Numbered from the stretch's first letter, positions 12,283-24,300 are shown. The stretch is 64,000 nucleotides of DNA from Purshia tridentata (GCA_003254885.1 QANT01001495.1:1-64000), one strand, 5' to 3'. Made by a program: numbers and translations. The notes: a model not told the origin generated them from the letters alone.

Positions 12283-13195
12283 AACTCTGCATCAAAAATT
12301 ATTAAGATGAGGCAAAGCTTATTAATTGAAGCGGGTTTGTAACTTATGGTGGTCAGATTGGCTGGCATATCCCATGTCTCAGAATTTTATGTTTTGGTTG
12401 TGTGATAGAAGTCACAGGACTCTGTGTTGGTAACATCATAGAACATTTCAATGCACAGAGTTTTATTACTGAAGCCACGTTGACATGTTATGTTGGTGCT
12501 TTAATATTCTTGTCTTTTCATGAATTTATGATGGAGATGAAGAAGTGATGGCAGACTGACAGCAGTGGGTGGTGGTTGCCATTGATTATGTTTTGCAGAT
12601 TACCAATAAAATTTTGGATCGACAAAGTTTACTAATGTTGAAATTTGTGAGAGAGGATTAACCCTGCTCCATGTAGCTTCATGATTTTACAAGTTTAGAT
12701 TCTTCGTCTGGATTCTAAAATTATAACGCACTCACATTTTTTCAAATAGAAGTACAAATACGGTTATAAACTTAAGAAAAAATGTACGATGCATAATGTA
12801 TGACATATAAACATATTTTTAACTTCTATATGTTAATGGGGTTACTTTTCCACTATTGTATGTATTTGTATGACATAACATTGTATCATAGACGAACTCG
12901 CCAAACTCTCCACTCTTGTTACTCACACATATCACCAAAATAAAATCTAACTGCGCTATAAAGTGACCCTACTAAAGTACTAAGGCGTGTGTACAAATTA
13001 TACATTAATATCATCTTATCTCCATGGTTTTCACTTTTCAAAAGCATTATTTGCAAATTACTATGAAATTGACAGGGATTGACAAGTGCAAAATATGAAT
13101 TAATCACAAGTTAGGTGTGGATGTTAAACTTACTACACATAAATGTAGACACACTGCTCTCCTATGAAGCCTCTGTCTCAAATCTCAGCTCAAAA
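12283..13195. other. Spacer between GILT copies 1 and 2
   Basis: About 0.9 kb holding the 3' UTR of copy 1 and the promoter and 5' UTR of copy 2. AT-rich; nothing else recognised. Confidence 0.5.
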
Positions 13196-14294
13196 ATGAC
13201 TTCTACTTATTTATTCTTCGCTTTTCTTATAGCCTGCCCTGTGTTCTTGATCAGATTCCCATCTCACGCTGCTTATGATTTGGGCTCTGACAGATTTGGA
13301 GCTTCTAAGATTGATACTCAGAAAGTTACTCTCTCACTTTACTATGAAACTTTGTCCCCATATTGTGCTACTTTCATTGTCAAAAATCTTGCTCGGATTT
13401 TTGATAATGATCTCATCACCATTCTCAATCTCAGACTTGTTCCTTGGGGTTACTCGTATGTCAAGAATTCTACCAACGTCATTTCTTGTCAGGTCCCATC
13501 TCCATCTTCACCATTTTCATGGATTTTATAGCTTTTTATATGCATTTCACTTGTGCATATTTTGTTCCCTTTGTCTTTCTGTCATCAAATTCTCAGCAAC
13601 CAAACAGGTTGATGAGTATTTTAGTAAATTTTTACAGCATGGCCCAGATGAGTGCAAGCTAAATTCTCTGGAAGCATGCGCTATCAATGTTTTGCATGAT
13701 GTGGTGAGAGACCCCTTTCTTCTCATTCATACAATCTACTGCTGCAATATTAGATATAAATATGGTAGGAATTTAATGTATACATGTGGTAGTATATATA
13801 TTAGTGTAGTTGAAAACTTAAAATGGCTGTAGAACCTGTGATTTGTGGCCTTGAACCTAGTAAATATTAATTATATGATTTTGCATTATCTTAGACCCCA
13901 ATGAATTTGTGATGCAGAACAAGCATTTTGCTTTGATTTACTGCATAGAATTTCTGGCCATTGAGGGAAGACATAAGCAGTGGCAAACTTGTTTCAGTTC
14001 ACTGGGATTGCCTCTTAAACCCGTTTTGGATTGCTACAATAGTGGAAATGGAACAAAGGTTTGTTTTGATTTAATAGTAATACATAGTCAATAACTACAA
14101 GAATTCATGATTATGATGACCTGATGATGGATGTCATGCTTAGCATAATACTTTAACTGATTATGTTTTTTTACATTGGATTTCAATTGGTATGCAGCTT
14201 GAACTAAAATATGCCATTGAAACCATGCACCTCAATCCACCTCTCAAGTCTGTACCATGGGTGGTTCTGAATAATCAACCAATTGGAAATGTTG

Positions 14295-14333
<39 letters not shown>

Positions 14334-14472
14334 CTCTCTAACAACATTTGTTGCCTTAATATTGCAGGATTATGAAAATTTTGCCACCTATGTATGTAAG
14401 GCTTACAAAGGTAACAGTGTGCCCATGGCCTGCCAATCTATGCATTTGAAGCAAAACCAAAAGACAGAATAG
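13196..14472 (+). CDS. GILT-type protein, tandem copy 2, with SPYC in place of CPYC
   Basis: Exons 13196-13492, 13638-13703, 13918-14058, 14198-14290 and 14368-14472 join in frame to 233 residues. The chosen ATG begins MTSTYLFFAFLIACPVFLI, a good signal peptide; an upstream in-frame stretch without ATG support was left out. The GILT signature CQHGPDECKLNSLEAC is intact, as are DCYN and YVCKAYKG. The active site, however, reads TLSPYCATF: the first, nucleophilic Cys of CXXC is Ser (codon TCC). By known thioredoxin-fold chemistry this should remove normal disulfide reductase activity while allowing binding, so the protein may be non-catalytic or drifting. No stop or frameshift was found. Intron 4 carries a CT microsatellite just after its donor. 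Confidence 0.87.
14298..14329. repeat. (CT)n microsatellite in intron 4 of GILT copy 2
   Basis: About 32 bases of CT repeat start eight bases inside intron 4. GILT copy 3 has a shorter CT tract in the same intron (about 17075-17094), which suggests that copies 2 and 3 are the closer pair. Confidence 0.85.
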
Positions 14473-16037
14473 ACACACTTTTAACACAAGCATAAAGACC
14501 ACCAGCTGATAAAAAGCTTCATGGTTTCCCCCCATGTGAAATCTCCCAATGATTCACATAGACGGTAGGGCCCAATGGTTTTGAAATGTCCCATCGATTC
14601 ACTGCAGATAAATATTTTCTCAGGGTTTTATATTAATATTCAGATTAGCACGCATGTCTCTGAGTATACTATATGAGACTTGGCAAGTTGGCAGTACCTG
14701 TTTTTCTGGCTTTTTAGACTATAAATAATAACTTATAGCTTTGCATATCATTTTAATGGGTTCTAATAGTAGAGGCTAGAAGTGCTATATATGAAGGATG
14801 ATGGATAATTAATATGATCCTACTTTCACAGTCAAATCTTACCACATTTCTTATGATCTTCAAAAAACCATTTAATTTGAAACAAGGTTCACCATTCATA
14901 TTATAATATAGAAGCATATATAAACGAAACAGAGCATGGCCACTCTGCCAGTTCTTATCATTGAAAAGAGAGTTTTAGATAGGACAATACTCAAGTCCAT
15001 CCATGGTTCATTTTACATGAATTAAGAGTTGGCGGAGCTCTTAATTGATTGGTGGGGGTTTTTAAAAAGAGGACAAGTGGAAAGATATAATTCGTCCGTG
15101 TTAATTAGAGTGGACCTAAGTATTGTCCTTTTAAATAAACGGTTGTACCATCTCATGATACTCATATCGCACTACAAATCAGTAATAAAATGACAGATCA
15201 ACAGGTAGTACTAATTGGTGGTGCAATCTATGTCATTTGTTACTGGAACTGGGTAGAGTTTCAATATAAGTTTCAATCTATGTCGCCTACTTAATAAATA
15301 ATTCGACCAACTTGAGTTTATGCAAGCTAAAAATGGATAGGATAGAGCCATTGAAGGAAGCTATACTTGATTTAATGCCCCATCAGGGTTCCAAAAGCTT
15401 ATGTAGCTTTCCTCATTTTCATTCGCATTACATAACTTTCATGTGGTTCTCCGGCCAAAAAAACAGAAAAAAAGACTTGATATGCTCCATTAAAATGAAT
15501 GCTTGCTCAGTTGCAATAATGCATTATTCATATGTGTGATGCAAACAAAATACAAGTTGATCCTAAATGCATTGTTGGCCAGAGTCAAGATAGTGCAAAA
15601 ACACCAATCGGCACTAATTTCACTTCCGGTTTTAGTACTGTTTTAGGAAAGCCAAAGAGAAGAACATTATGAAGAAGAGAGGAAAATGTTGCCTAACCCT
15701 TTTCATTTAGCACATTATACATCATCATCATCTGACACATTCAATGATGCTATACGTTTATCCAATCATCCACCATCATCCTCCAATTGCAAACTAAAAC
15801 AAATGAATTAATGACTATTTTATTAGTCATCTCTCAAGAATCAAGAAGTAATAATAACAAAGAATACACTTTGCTAAAACTGAGAAGAAACAGAGGTGAC
15901 TGTCACTTTCATGCTTAAGAGAATCACAACTCACACCTCATAAAATTAGAAGGCATTCTGGTGAGTGGCCATATTAGAACATTCAAGGCAAAAACAGCGC
16001 GGTGCTGCGGTGGGTAGTACTTGGGGAAGCTATATAT
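14473..16037. other. Spacer between GILT copies 2 and 3, with one small TIR element
   Basis: About 1.6 kb, AT-rich. It contains the TIR element described at 14973-15137. The right end should include the promoter of copy 3. No gene was recognised. Confidence 0.5.
14973..15137. mobile_element. Non-autonomous TIR DNA transposon (MITE), 147 bp with 9-bp target duplication
   Basis: The element spans 14982-15128. Its left end reads GGACAATACTCAAGTCCA and the reverse complement of the right end reads GGACAATACTTAGGTCCA, an inverted repeat of about 18-20 bases with few mismatches. It is flanked by TTTTAGATA (14973-14981) and TTTTAAATA (15129-15137), eight of nine bases alike, as expected for a target duplication. 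A 9-bp duplication fits a Mutator-like origin; an 8-bp reading would fit hAT. It has no coding capacity. Confidence 0.7.
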
Positions 16038-17280
16038 ATGAATGCTACATGTACTAGCTTCAGTATGCCATCTGCTCATCAGCATTCATTAATAGCTTCT
16101 CCTAAGTTATTCTTCCTTGTTGTTCTAACTTGTTTGCTCTCCATTTACGTGTCTTGCTCTTCTTTTGAAGATCATGGCATCAATGTTCTGTCTCCTACAG
16201 AATCCCAGAAAGTTAACCTGAGTCTGTATTATGAAACTCTATGCCCATACTGTGCAGACTTCATTGCAAATGACCTGATAAAGGTATTTGAGGGGGATCT
16301 CTTGAGCATTGTCAACCTCAGGCTAGTCCCATATGGAAATGCTCAGATGGAAGGACCTAACAAGACCATCGTTTGCCAGGTCACATTTCCCATATTCATC
16401 ATCTTTCTTATTTGGCTTCTTTTTGTTTGCATCATTGCATTTGGTTCATTAATGACATGTTGCTTCACACTCTACAGCATGGCCCAGATGAATGCTACTT
16501 GAACAGTATAGAGGCCTGTGCAATCAACGCCTGGCCAGATGTGGTAAGGCCATCTTTTTCCCTCAGCATCCAAGAATAATAACATAACCTGATATGATAT
16601 GATTTTTCAATAGCAAGAAAGATATGATAACTTACAGAGTTTCAAAGATACCTAGATATATTTTTACTCGATCTTCATCACCTTTTTAACTCTGATGCAG
16701 AAGAAACACTTCAATTTCATTCACTGTGTTGAGAACCAAATCACTGAAGGATGGGAGTCAAGAGAAATTGCATGGACTATGTTGTTGTCAAAAGCTCAGG
16801 ATGAGTCAGAAACCTGTATCAGATTGCTATAATAGAGGATATGAGAGAAAGGTCAACACTAAAATACTTCACTGCATTTTGGATTTGCTCTTCATGCAAG
16901 TTGAATCTCATGTATATATCAAAACTCTATTTCTAATCAATAACTAAATGATTATGAATTGCATGCAGCTTATTCTGCAATATGCTGATGAAACAGACCA
17001 TCTTAAACCGCCTCATGTGTATGTACCATGGGTTGTTGTCAATCAACAACCCCTCCAGGATGTAAAAGCCTACTACTCTCTCTCTCTCTCTCTCACGGAC
17101 ACACACAAAAATTAATGAACTCTTCATATCTGCATGCAGGACTTCAAAAACTTTGTAAGCTATGTGTGCAAGGCTTACCAAGGTAATCCAAAACCAAAGG
17201 CTTGCACATCACTACCACCCAAGATCCAAACTCATCCCAACAAGGATGCCACAAGGGTGAAGAACGCAAGGGACAGATAA
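16038..17280 (+). pseudogene. GILT-type thiol reductase, tandem copy 3, frameshifted in exon 3
   Basis: The five-exon layout of its neighbours is kept: 16038-16379, 16478-16543, 16701-16851, 16969-17061, 17140-17280. The start may be 16038 or the later ATG at 16065, which gives the hydrophobic leader SPKLFFLVVLTCLLSIYVSC. Exon 1 has a normal CPYC active site (TLCPYCADF), and the signature CQHGPDECYLNSIEAC is intact. Exon 3 is 151 bases long, not a multiple of three. Its first part reads KKHFNFIHCVENQITEG in one frame and its last part KPVSDCYNRGYERK in the next, consistent with one inserted base near 16777-16790. Unrepaired, translation ends at about 16832, so the C-terminal third (exons 4 and 5, still well conserved) is lost. 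A sequencing error or a truncated but active product cannot be excluded. Confidence 0.8.
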
Positions 17281-17950
17281 AATTGCATAAATGAGAGTAG
17301 AAGCTTCTATCTGATTTTATATATGGTTCTTCATCTCCTTTTGATCTGTGCAGCATTACTGGTCCACTGGCATTATAAAATAATTGACCAGCTTATATGT
17401 AGTGTTTTAAGATCGTGTATTGCTGATGTAATTTTGGTTGAACAACTATGAATGAAACTTAATTTGATTATATGACATTTTAATATGCCCTTCAAACTTC
17501 TGGTACAAAAAATTCAAGAGACAACACTCGTCTACAAAAACCAGTAGTGTTTTAGAAGTATTTACACACGAACACACCTGAAATCAAGGGCCAGATCATC
17601 CATTATCTGACCCTGATATTTGGAAAAGAAAGAAGATTAAATTGATGAGTTGGCTAGAGACAATTTCGAGGCAAACCAAAGTTAGCTGTAAATCAAGTGG
17701 AAAAATCCCTTAAAACATAAGTGAACAACCAATACAAAATGCCTCCAAGAGGCGCACCAACACCATCCTCAATAATCAGCTTTTATGATGTGCTTTACAA
17801 TATGTCATCTTAGTCATCATAAATTACAAACTGCCAAGAGATTACGTCTTTCAAAAACACAATATCAAGTCCGTAGAACAACATAAAAGAAGCAAATATT
17901 CATTGCACAATATTATACAAGCCATCTGCAGGGGAAATGTTGAAGATCTA
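17281..17950. other. Convergent intergenic region between GILT copy 3 and SPC24
   Basis: Holds the 3' UTRs of both neighbours. Nothing else recognised. Confidence 0.5.
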
Positions 17951-19303
17951 TCATGGAATTATCATCTTCCAAATGCTGTCACATGTTTCAAAGGTGGTGA
18001 TTTTTGCTGGGTCAAATTCAAACTGCTGAACCATTTTTTTCTCTCTGTCCACAATATCTGTAATTAATTAGGCTTAAGGAGAACAAGGTCATTGCAATAC
18101 TGAACAGCTTATCATATTTTAAAAACAATGCACAAAATGAATGAATGAGTATACATGTTTATGTGATAAAATGTTGCAACAGTAGGATACAGCCCAAAAT
18201 TCGCGACTGATCATCCAGGTCTGGTATAATATTTGTGACAGAAGCATACATGGAAAGCTTCCTCCTGTAAAATAAGAGAATTATGTTTCATTGATGGAAA
18301 TTTGGAACTGAATTGTGAGTCTCTCATGAGTAAATGAGAAATATAAGATTCGGAAGAATCCATATCATGAAAAATACAAATATGTCTAAAGGGTACTTTT
18401 TGAACCTAAAAAAACAAAAATGCTAAGTATTGAAGAGAAAGAATCTTTATAACATTAGCATCAAACTTCTATCTAAAGACTTACTGTTCCCTGAATTCAT
18501 CTTGCTCATGTTTCTTCAAAATTTGCTTCTTCTCCTGAACAGCAATCCTTTGGCGTTCTAAATCATTAATCTCGTTGGTGATAGCTGTGTTGAAGAAAGG
18601 GAGAACCAAATCAGTAACCATTGCTGTCAACCTAAAATCACTAATCTGAAAGAGCATGCAACTGAATGTATACTTATCTCAGCTCCTCCATAAGCAAAGT
18701 TTCTTTTTCAACTTCCTCATCCAATTCTCTTTGAAGAAGGTCTAATTCCTTATCAGAAATAACCTCTGATTTTGCCACCTCAGTTTTCTGCTTGCATTCG
18801 TCCACCTTTTTCTCATAGTCTGCTTTATATAAGAACTTGTTAACGCATATACTGACATGCAACATTAGCAATCTATGTCCTCTACGAACCACATTTATGG
18901 GTAAACAATACAGCACACATTAACAGTACCGATCACAGCAGGAACAAGCTAGATACTACAAAATAGCTTTGTCAAAAAGGTACTATACAATAAACAAAAA
19001 TACGAGAATCAGCCAGCATAGTTTGGACAAGAAGCTAGTTCACAGTGGAAAGAGTAAGTTACTAACTAAGAATTCTAGGTCTCGGATTCTCGGGAAACAA
19101 ACAGAGCGTAAGTGCAGAAACAAACCTTGAAGCAAGCTCTGAACCTCTGTGAAATCGGCATCGCAGGACGAGCGGAGGGCCTTGGAATGTTGGAGACACT
19201 GCGCCAAGTTGTTGTGGTCCTTCTTGTCCTTCAATACCCCCACCAGGTCGTTGCCGTACGAAATCAGCTTCTCAACGTCGATTTTTGCAGAAATTTCTCC
19301 CAT
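17951..19303 (-). CDS. SPC24: SPC24, NDC80-complex kinetochore subunit (MUN-like), with two unusual introns
   Basis: SPC24 pairs with SPC25 and anchors the NDC80 complex to the inner kinetochore; the Arabidopsis counterpart is MERISTEM UNSTRUCTURED. Exons 19303-19126, 18819-18678, 18586-18485, 18264-18191 and 18057-17951 join in frame to 200 residues, the usual family length. Start MGEISAKIDVEKLISYGNDL; middle long coiled coil (about residues 60-140); then LSMYASVTNIIPDLDDQ and the C-terminal globular part ending ETCDSIWKMIIP. Two introns stand out. Intron 2 (18677-18587) has no usable GT donor: the frame EELR-AITNE is restored only by an AT-AC cut, ATAAGT at the donor and CAACAC at the acceptor. 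Intron 4 (18190-18058) starts GTATCCT, the U12-type donor, and has CTCCTTAAG, close to a U12 branch site, shortly before its acceptor. Identity is strong; the intron 2 model is an inference. Confidence 0.88.
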
Positions 19304-19515
19304 TTCTCTGAGATTCGTTATCAACTGAACTGAGCTTCTTCCGATTTATTGAATTAAAGATAATTGGTGGGAAAGAATCTAGGGATTGCTTTGGGATTTA
19401 GGGCTCGCGGTAGCGGCATCAGTAGCGCGAAAATTTTTTAAAGCAAAAAGTGAGAGAGTACATTAATTAATATGTATTCGTTAAATACAAACTTTCATCT
19501 GCACTTTCCAACAAT

Positions 19516-19597
19516 GTCGATATGTCCGAGTGGTTAAGGAGACAGACTCGAAATCTGTTGGGCTATGCCTGCGCAGGTTCGAATCCTGCTGTCGACG
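19516..19597 (+). tRNA. tRNA-Ser(CGA)
   Basis: Class II tRNA of 82 bases. The acceptor stem pairs GTCGATA with TGTCGAC, with G as discriminator. The anticodon stem ACAGA/TCTGT encloses the loop CTCGAAA, anticodon CGA, which reads UCG serine codons. A long variable arm follows (about TGGGCTATGCCTGCGC), as in Ser tRNAs. The A box lies in TGGTTAAGGAG, the B box is GGTTCGAATCC, and a short T run follows for Pol III termination. No intron. It lies about 210 bases from the SPC24 start. Confidence 0.96.
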
Positions 19598-19918
19598 TTT
19601 TGATCTTTCTAATTTTCCAAAAACTAATAATAATTTTACTCATATGTTACTTGAATTTTTTTTTGTTTTGTTTGGATTTAAGTTAGTGAGTTGATTTGAA
19701 CCTATTTTCCTCTCTGTTTTTGTTTTTGTGAGCTAGGTTAGTGAGTTGAATTTACAAACTAAGCTGAACAAAATAAATATACATGTTGAGTTCGAGTGGA
19801 AAATTCAAAAAGAGATTTTAATATGTTGGGTTCAAACTTAGGCTATGAGTTGCACCTCTAGTCACGGATAACTTGAACACACTAGTATGATCTTGTTGAT
19901 TAGGCAACATGTCTCATT

Positions 19919-20050
19919 TATCATATAAGATGAAGATGGAAGCCTTATTTGATCAAACCAATAACAATCGAGAGGGCATCGTCATATATTATCATATAAG
20001 ATGAAGATGGAAACCTTACTTGATCAAACCAATAGCAATCGAGAGGGTAT
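19919..20050. repeat. Two-copy tandem repeat, period 71 bp
   Basis: A 61-base block beginning TATCATATAAGATGAAGATG occurs at 19919-19979 and at 19990-20050 with only a few differences. It has no coding potential. Confidence 0.8.
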
Positions 20051-21309
20051 GGTCAAACATTTCATTTTATTCAAGAAAATAGTGAGAGAGCTATGTTGAT
20101 ACATTTTATCACCACGTACGAAAATTAAGATCAAATACTAACTAAAAGACTTGGAAATGCTCATAGTTCGATAAGTTTGAAGAGAAATCATGGTTAAGTT
20201 AAAGCTTTATCCTAAATACAAGTCAAAAAGGGATTTCTTGCTACTAACAATGATCAAAGATTGTCAAGCCTTCTTTTGTGAATCTACCGATTTACACATG
20301 CATGCTAAAAAGATAATGTATATCCATTGAACACAAAATTTGCTAGATTGTACATGTACGTAATGTGTACAATAGGGAACATCAAAATGAGGTTTATTTG
20401 TCAATAGCAATTAAAAATTTAAGCTACCTTGCTTAACCCGTTATCCAAGTTTTTGAATTCAAAACCATATATAACTTGTAGGAGCTTCTAATCCAAGTCT
20501 CTAAGAGAATATTATATCACAATAAATTTGCATGTCCAACAAATGTACTCATTCCCCGTGAGCACCAAGAAATGAATGACAAAACCACAATGAATTGGTA
20601 ATCTAGTCTCTTCTTCACTCGGTGCAATTGAGGAGATGTTCAATGTATCTGCACCAAAAGAAATGCAAGAAACGACATATTTTAGTTTAGTCGGTGTAGA
20701 GGTTAAGGTAAATCCAAGACTATCCCTGACTGGAATACACTAGTTCCATCACCCAAACAGACCCTGAAGGACATCATTTACCCCAAATCCAAGCCCTCAT
20801 TTTTCGGCCCACAGTCCACACCACACCCTGTCTCTCTCTCCTCTCGCTCTCCATGTCTCTCTACAAAGAGAGATGAACCGCGACCTCAGCTCCATAGCAT
20901 CTCTCAGCTGAAACCCTAACAAAACCTACAAACAACGCTACCTCTCGAAAATTCTCACCATAATCGCATCCTTTGCGTCTCTGCCACTGTTCTTCTTGGT
21001 ATCTTCCTTGCTTCACTTGTATCATTTTCTCTTTTACTTTATATGTTCTCGATCTACCTAACAAGCTTTAGAATCAATAGATTTTAGATCAGTGTATAGT
21101 TTCTGTTTGTTTCCCGAGAAAAATACCAAATAAATCTTATATTTCTGAATACTATTGTTTCTGTGGTGTTTCAAGCGATCTTGTATTTTTTTAGTGTTTA
21201 AAATTATAATAAGATAAAATAAAATAATTTCTGTTCGTTTCGCTACATTTCTAAGAAGCCAAACAGTGTGTTAGGGTTTGGGTTTAAGTTGTAGAATCTG
21301 AGTTTGATA
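20051..21309. other. Intergenic and 5' region of UBA1
   Basis: AT-rich spacer, then a CT-rich stretch at about 20826-20860 that looks like a transcription start region. A probable non-coding first exon ends near 20998 at CTTCTTGGTATC, with an intron in the 5' UTR before the coding start at 21310. The UTR intron is an inference. Confidence 0.45.
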
Positions 21310-24300
21310 ATGGAATTGTGGTTGGGCAGTTCATCGCACTATATGCTTCCTAGAAAGAGAGCAGTGGGCGGAGAGGTTGTAGTAAGAGAAGAAGGGGAAC
21401 CAAACTACGCCACCGAATCTCCGATCAAGAAGAGTCGCACAGCTGCAACCACCGACGACTCGAAGGGCAACGACTACAAGAACAACAACACCGTTAGCAA
21501 CAACAACAGCAACTGTAGCAGCAACGCCAAACTGCCGATCATGGCATTGGGCAACGGGAACTCGACCGATATCGATGAGGATCTCCACAGCAGGCAGCTT
21601 GCCGTTTACGGCCGGGAGACGATGCGGCGGCTCTTTGCCTCCAACATTCTCGTCTCTGGGATGCAAGGCCTTGGCGCTGAGATTGGTATGAGAAAAACAT
21701 TGCGATCTTTTGGCCGCCTTAGCAATGATTTTTAGCTATTGAGAATTTAATTTGTTCTAATCTATTTAGTGTTGATACAAAAAATAAATGCCAGTGTTGA
21801 TTTGCTTCAGTTTGTTTGCTTGCATGATCATGAGATAAGTGAGAAGAAGGGAAGTAAACACACACACACACACACAGAGATATATATATATATATATTTA
21901 TAATATATCTGTTGTGTATTTACTAACCTGCGTTTCCATTTTCTGGGTTAGAAGTTAGTAACCTGATTATTGTTGTAAGTGTTGTTGTTGGTGTTATTAC
22001 TTATCACTATCAGGAGCTCATAGAGAGCATTTTGTTAATCATCACTTAGATTGTTAGTAATAGTAATTTTAATGGTACCTGTAATTGGTGAGTCTCTGGT
22101 TTATTCAATGATTTGTCTTTATTGCAGCAAAGAACCTTGTCCTTGCTGGTGTCAAGTCTGTGACCTTGCATGATGATGGAGTTGTTGAGTTGTGGGACTT
22201 GTCAAGCAATTTCTTTTTTACTGAGGATGATGTTGGAAAGAATCGGGCCCTTGCATGTGTCCAAAAATTACAAGAACTAAATAATGCTGTGCTCATTTCA
22301 ACTATAACAAGTGAGCTGACTAAGGAGAAACTTTCTGATTTCCAGGTAGGGTTTCCTTTGTTTCTTTGCTATTGATTTGGTGTCACAATGGTTTCATGCT
22401 ACTGTCGGTTTCAGATGATTTAAACTACTTTTAATTTTGGAGTTTGTGGATAAATTCAGTTTCTAATTATTATTATTATAATCAAGTGAAATCAATCTTC
22501 TTGAATACCATATTTTTTGCTTGCCTAAAAATAGGTGCATATCTTTGATTATTTGTTCCCTTTCTAACAATGTCACTTTTTTCCAATTATAGTTAGTTGT
22601 CAGAATTGTTAAACTGCTTCTTGTATAGATGTGTATGATTCTGGGGATGTAAATGGGCTATTGGTTTGCGCACTAACAAATAGTAATAGATGGACTTGTT
22701 TCGTTCTGTTAAAATTTTGTTTCTGGGAAGAGGGATATGTGAATGAACATGTGCTGATATTGCTACTACTAATCTGGATTCTGATTGTAAATTTTCCTGT
22801 CAAATTTCAGAACAGTTCCAATAGTTCTATGTATGTCTTTGTTTTATATGTTTTCAGTAGTCGCTAGTCATCTAATATCTAAAACTTATTAAGTAGTCAA
22901 CTGTATTAAGCTTGATATTTAAATTTCTGCAGGCTGTAGTTTTCACTGATATCAGCTTAGAGAAAGCAATTGAATTCGATGATTACTGCCATAATCATCA
23001 GCCTCCAATCTCTTTTATCAAATCAGAAGTACGGGGCCTTTTTGGCAGTGTGTTTTGTGACTTTGGCCCTGACTTCACTATTCTTGATGTTGATGGTGAG
23101 GATCCACATACAGGCATAATTGCATCAATTAGCAATGACAACCCGGCTCTCATAGCATGTGTTGATGATGAGAGGCTTGAGTTCCAGGATGGGGATTTGG
23201 TTGTGTTCACTGAAGTCCATGGAATGACTGAGTTGAATGATGGGAAGCCAAGGAAGGTTAAGAATGCAAGACCCTTCTCTTTCACAATTGAGGAGGATAC
23301 TACAAATTATGCGGCATATGAGAAAGGTGGTATAGTCACACAGGTGAAGCAACCAAAGTTGTTGAACTTCAAGCCTTTGCGAGAAGCACTAAAGGATCCT
23401 GGTGACTTCCTTCTGATTGACTTCTCCAAGTTTGATCGTCCACCTCTCCTACACTTGGCATTTCAGGCGCTAGATAAGTTCATATCAGAGTTGGGGCGTT
23501 TCCCTGTTGCTGGATCAGAGGATGATGTTACAAAATTTATATCATTGGTAACTAACGTCAATGACAGCTCGGCAGATGGGAGGCTTGAGGAGATTGACCA
23601 CAAGATTCTCCGTCATTTTGCATTTGGTGCTAGGGCTGTGCTGAATCCCATGGCTGCAATGTTTGGTGGTATTGTTGGACAGGAAGTTGTGAAGGCCTGT
23701 TCTGGGAAGTTTCATCCTCTTTTCCAGGTAATTACTAAAATTCAGTGTTGGTTCTGGATGATTCTTGAAACTTGATGTCCCAACCAAACCTATATGAATT
23801 TGTCTTTGGAAGACCAGTCAGCTCTGCTTTTTGGCCTTGAAAAATTAGTCCTATTATGTTGAAGTTCATATTATATAATTTATCTCATTCTTTTATTACC
23901 TTATGGACAGTTTTTCTACTTCGATTCAATTGAGTCCCTTCCAGCAGAGGCCTTGGATCCTAGTGATTTGAAGCCTTTAAAAAGCCGTTATGATGCACAG
24001 ATTTCAGTATTCGGAGCAAAGCACCAGAAAAAGCTGGAAGATTCGAAAGTGTTCACTGTTGGATCTGGTGCACTAGGATGTGAGTTTTTAAAGAATTTAG
24101 CTTTGATGGGCGTCTCTTGTGGAAAAGAAGGGAAGTTAACAATTACAGATGATGATGTCATTGAGAAGAGCAACCTTAGTAGGCAATTTCTCTTCCGGGA
24201 TTGGAACATTGGGCAGGCCAAATCAACAGTTGCTGCCTCTGCTGCTGCATTGATAAACAGTCGTTTGAACATTGAAGCATTACAGAATCGTGCAAGCCCA

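Noticed and set aside
13115-13195. An upstream in-frame extension of GILT copy 2
   Set aside because: It would place 27 polar residues before a clear signal peptide; the ATG at 13196 gives the expected secreted start.
18587-18677. U12-type AT-AC intron in SPC24 intron 2
   Set aside because: The donor is ATAAGT, not ATATCCTT, and no U12 branch motif lies at the right distance, so a U2-type AT-AC intron is the better reading.
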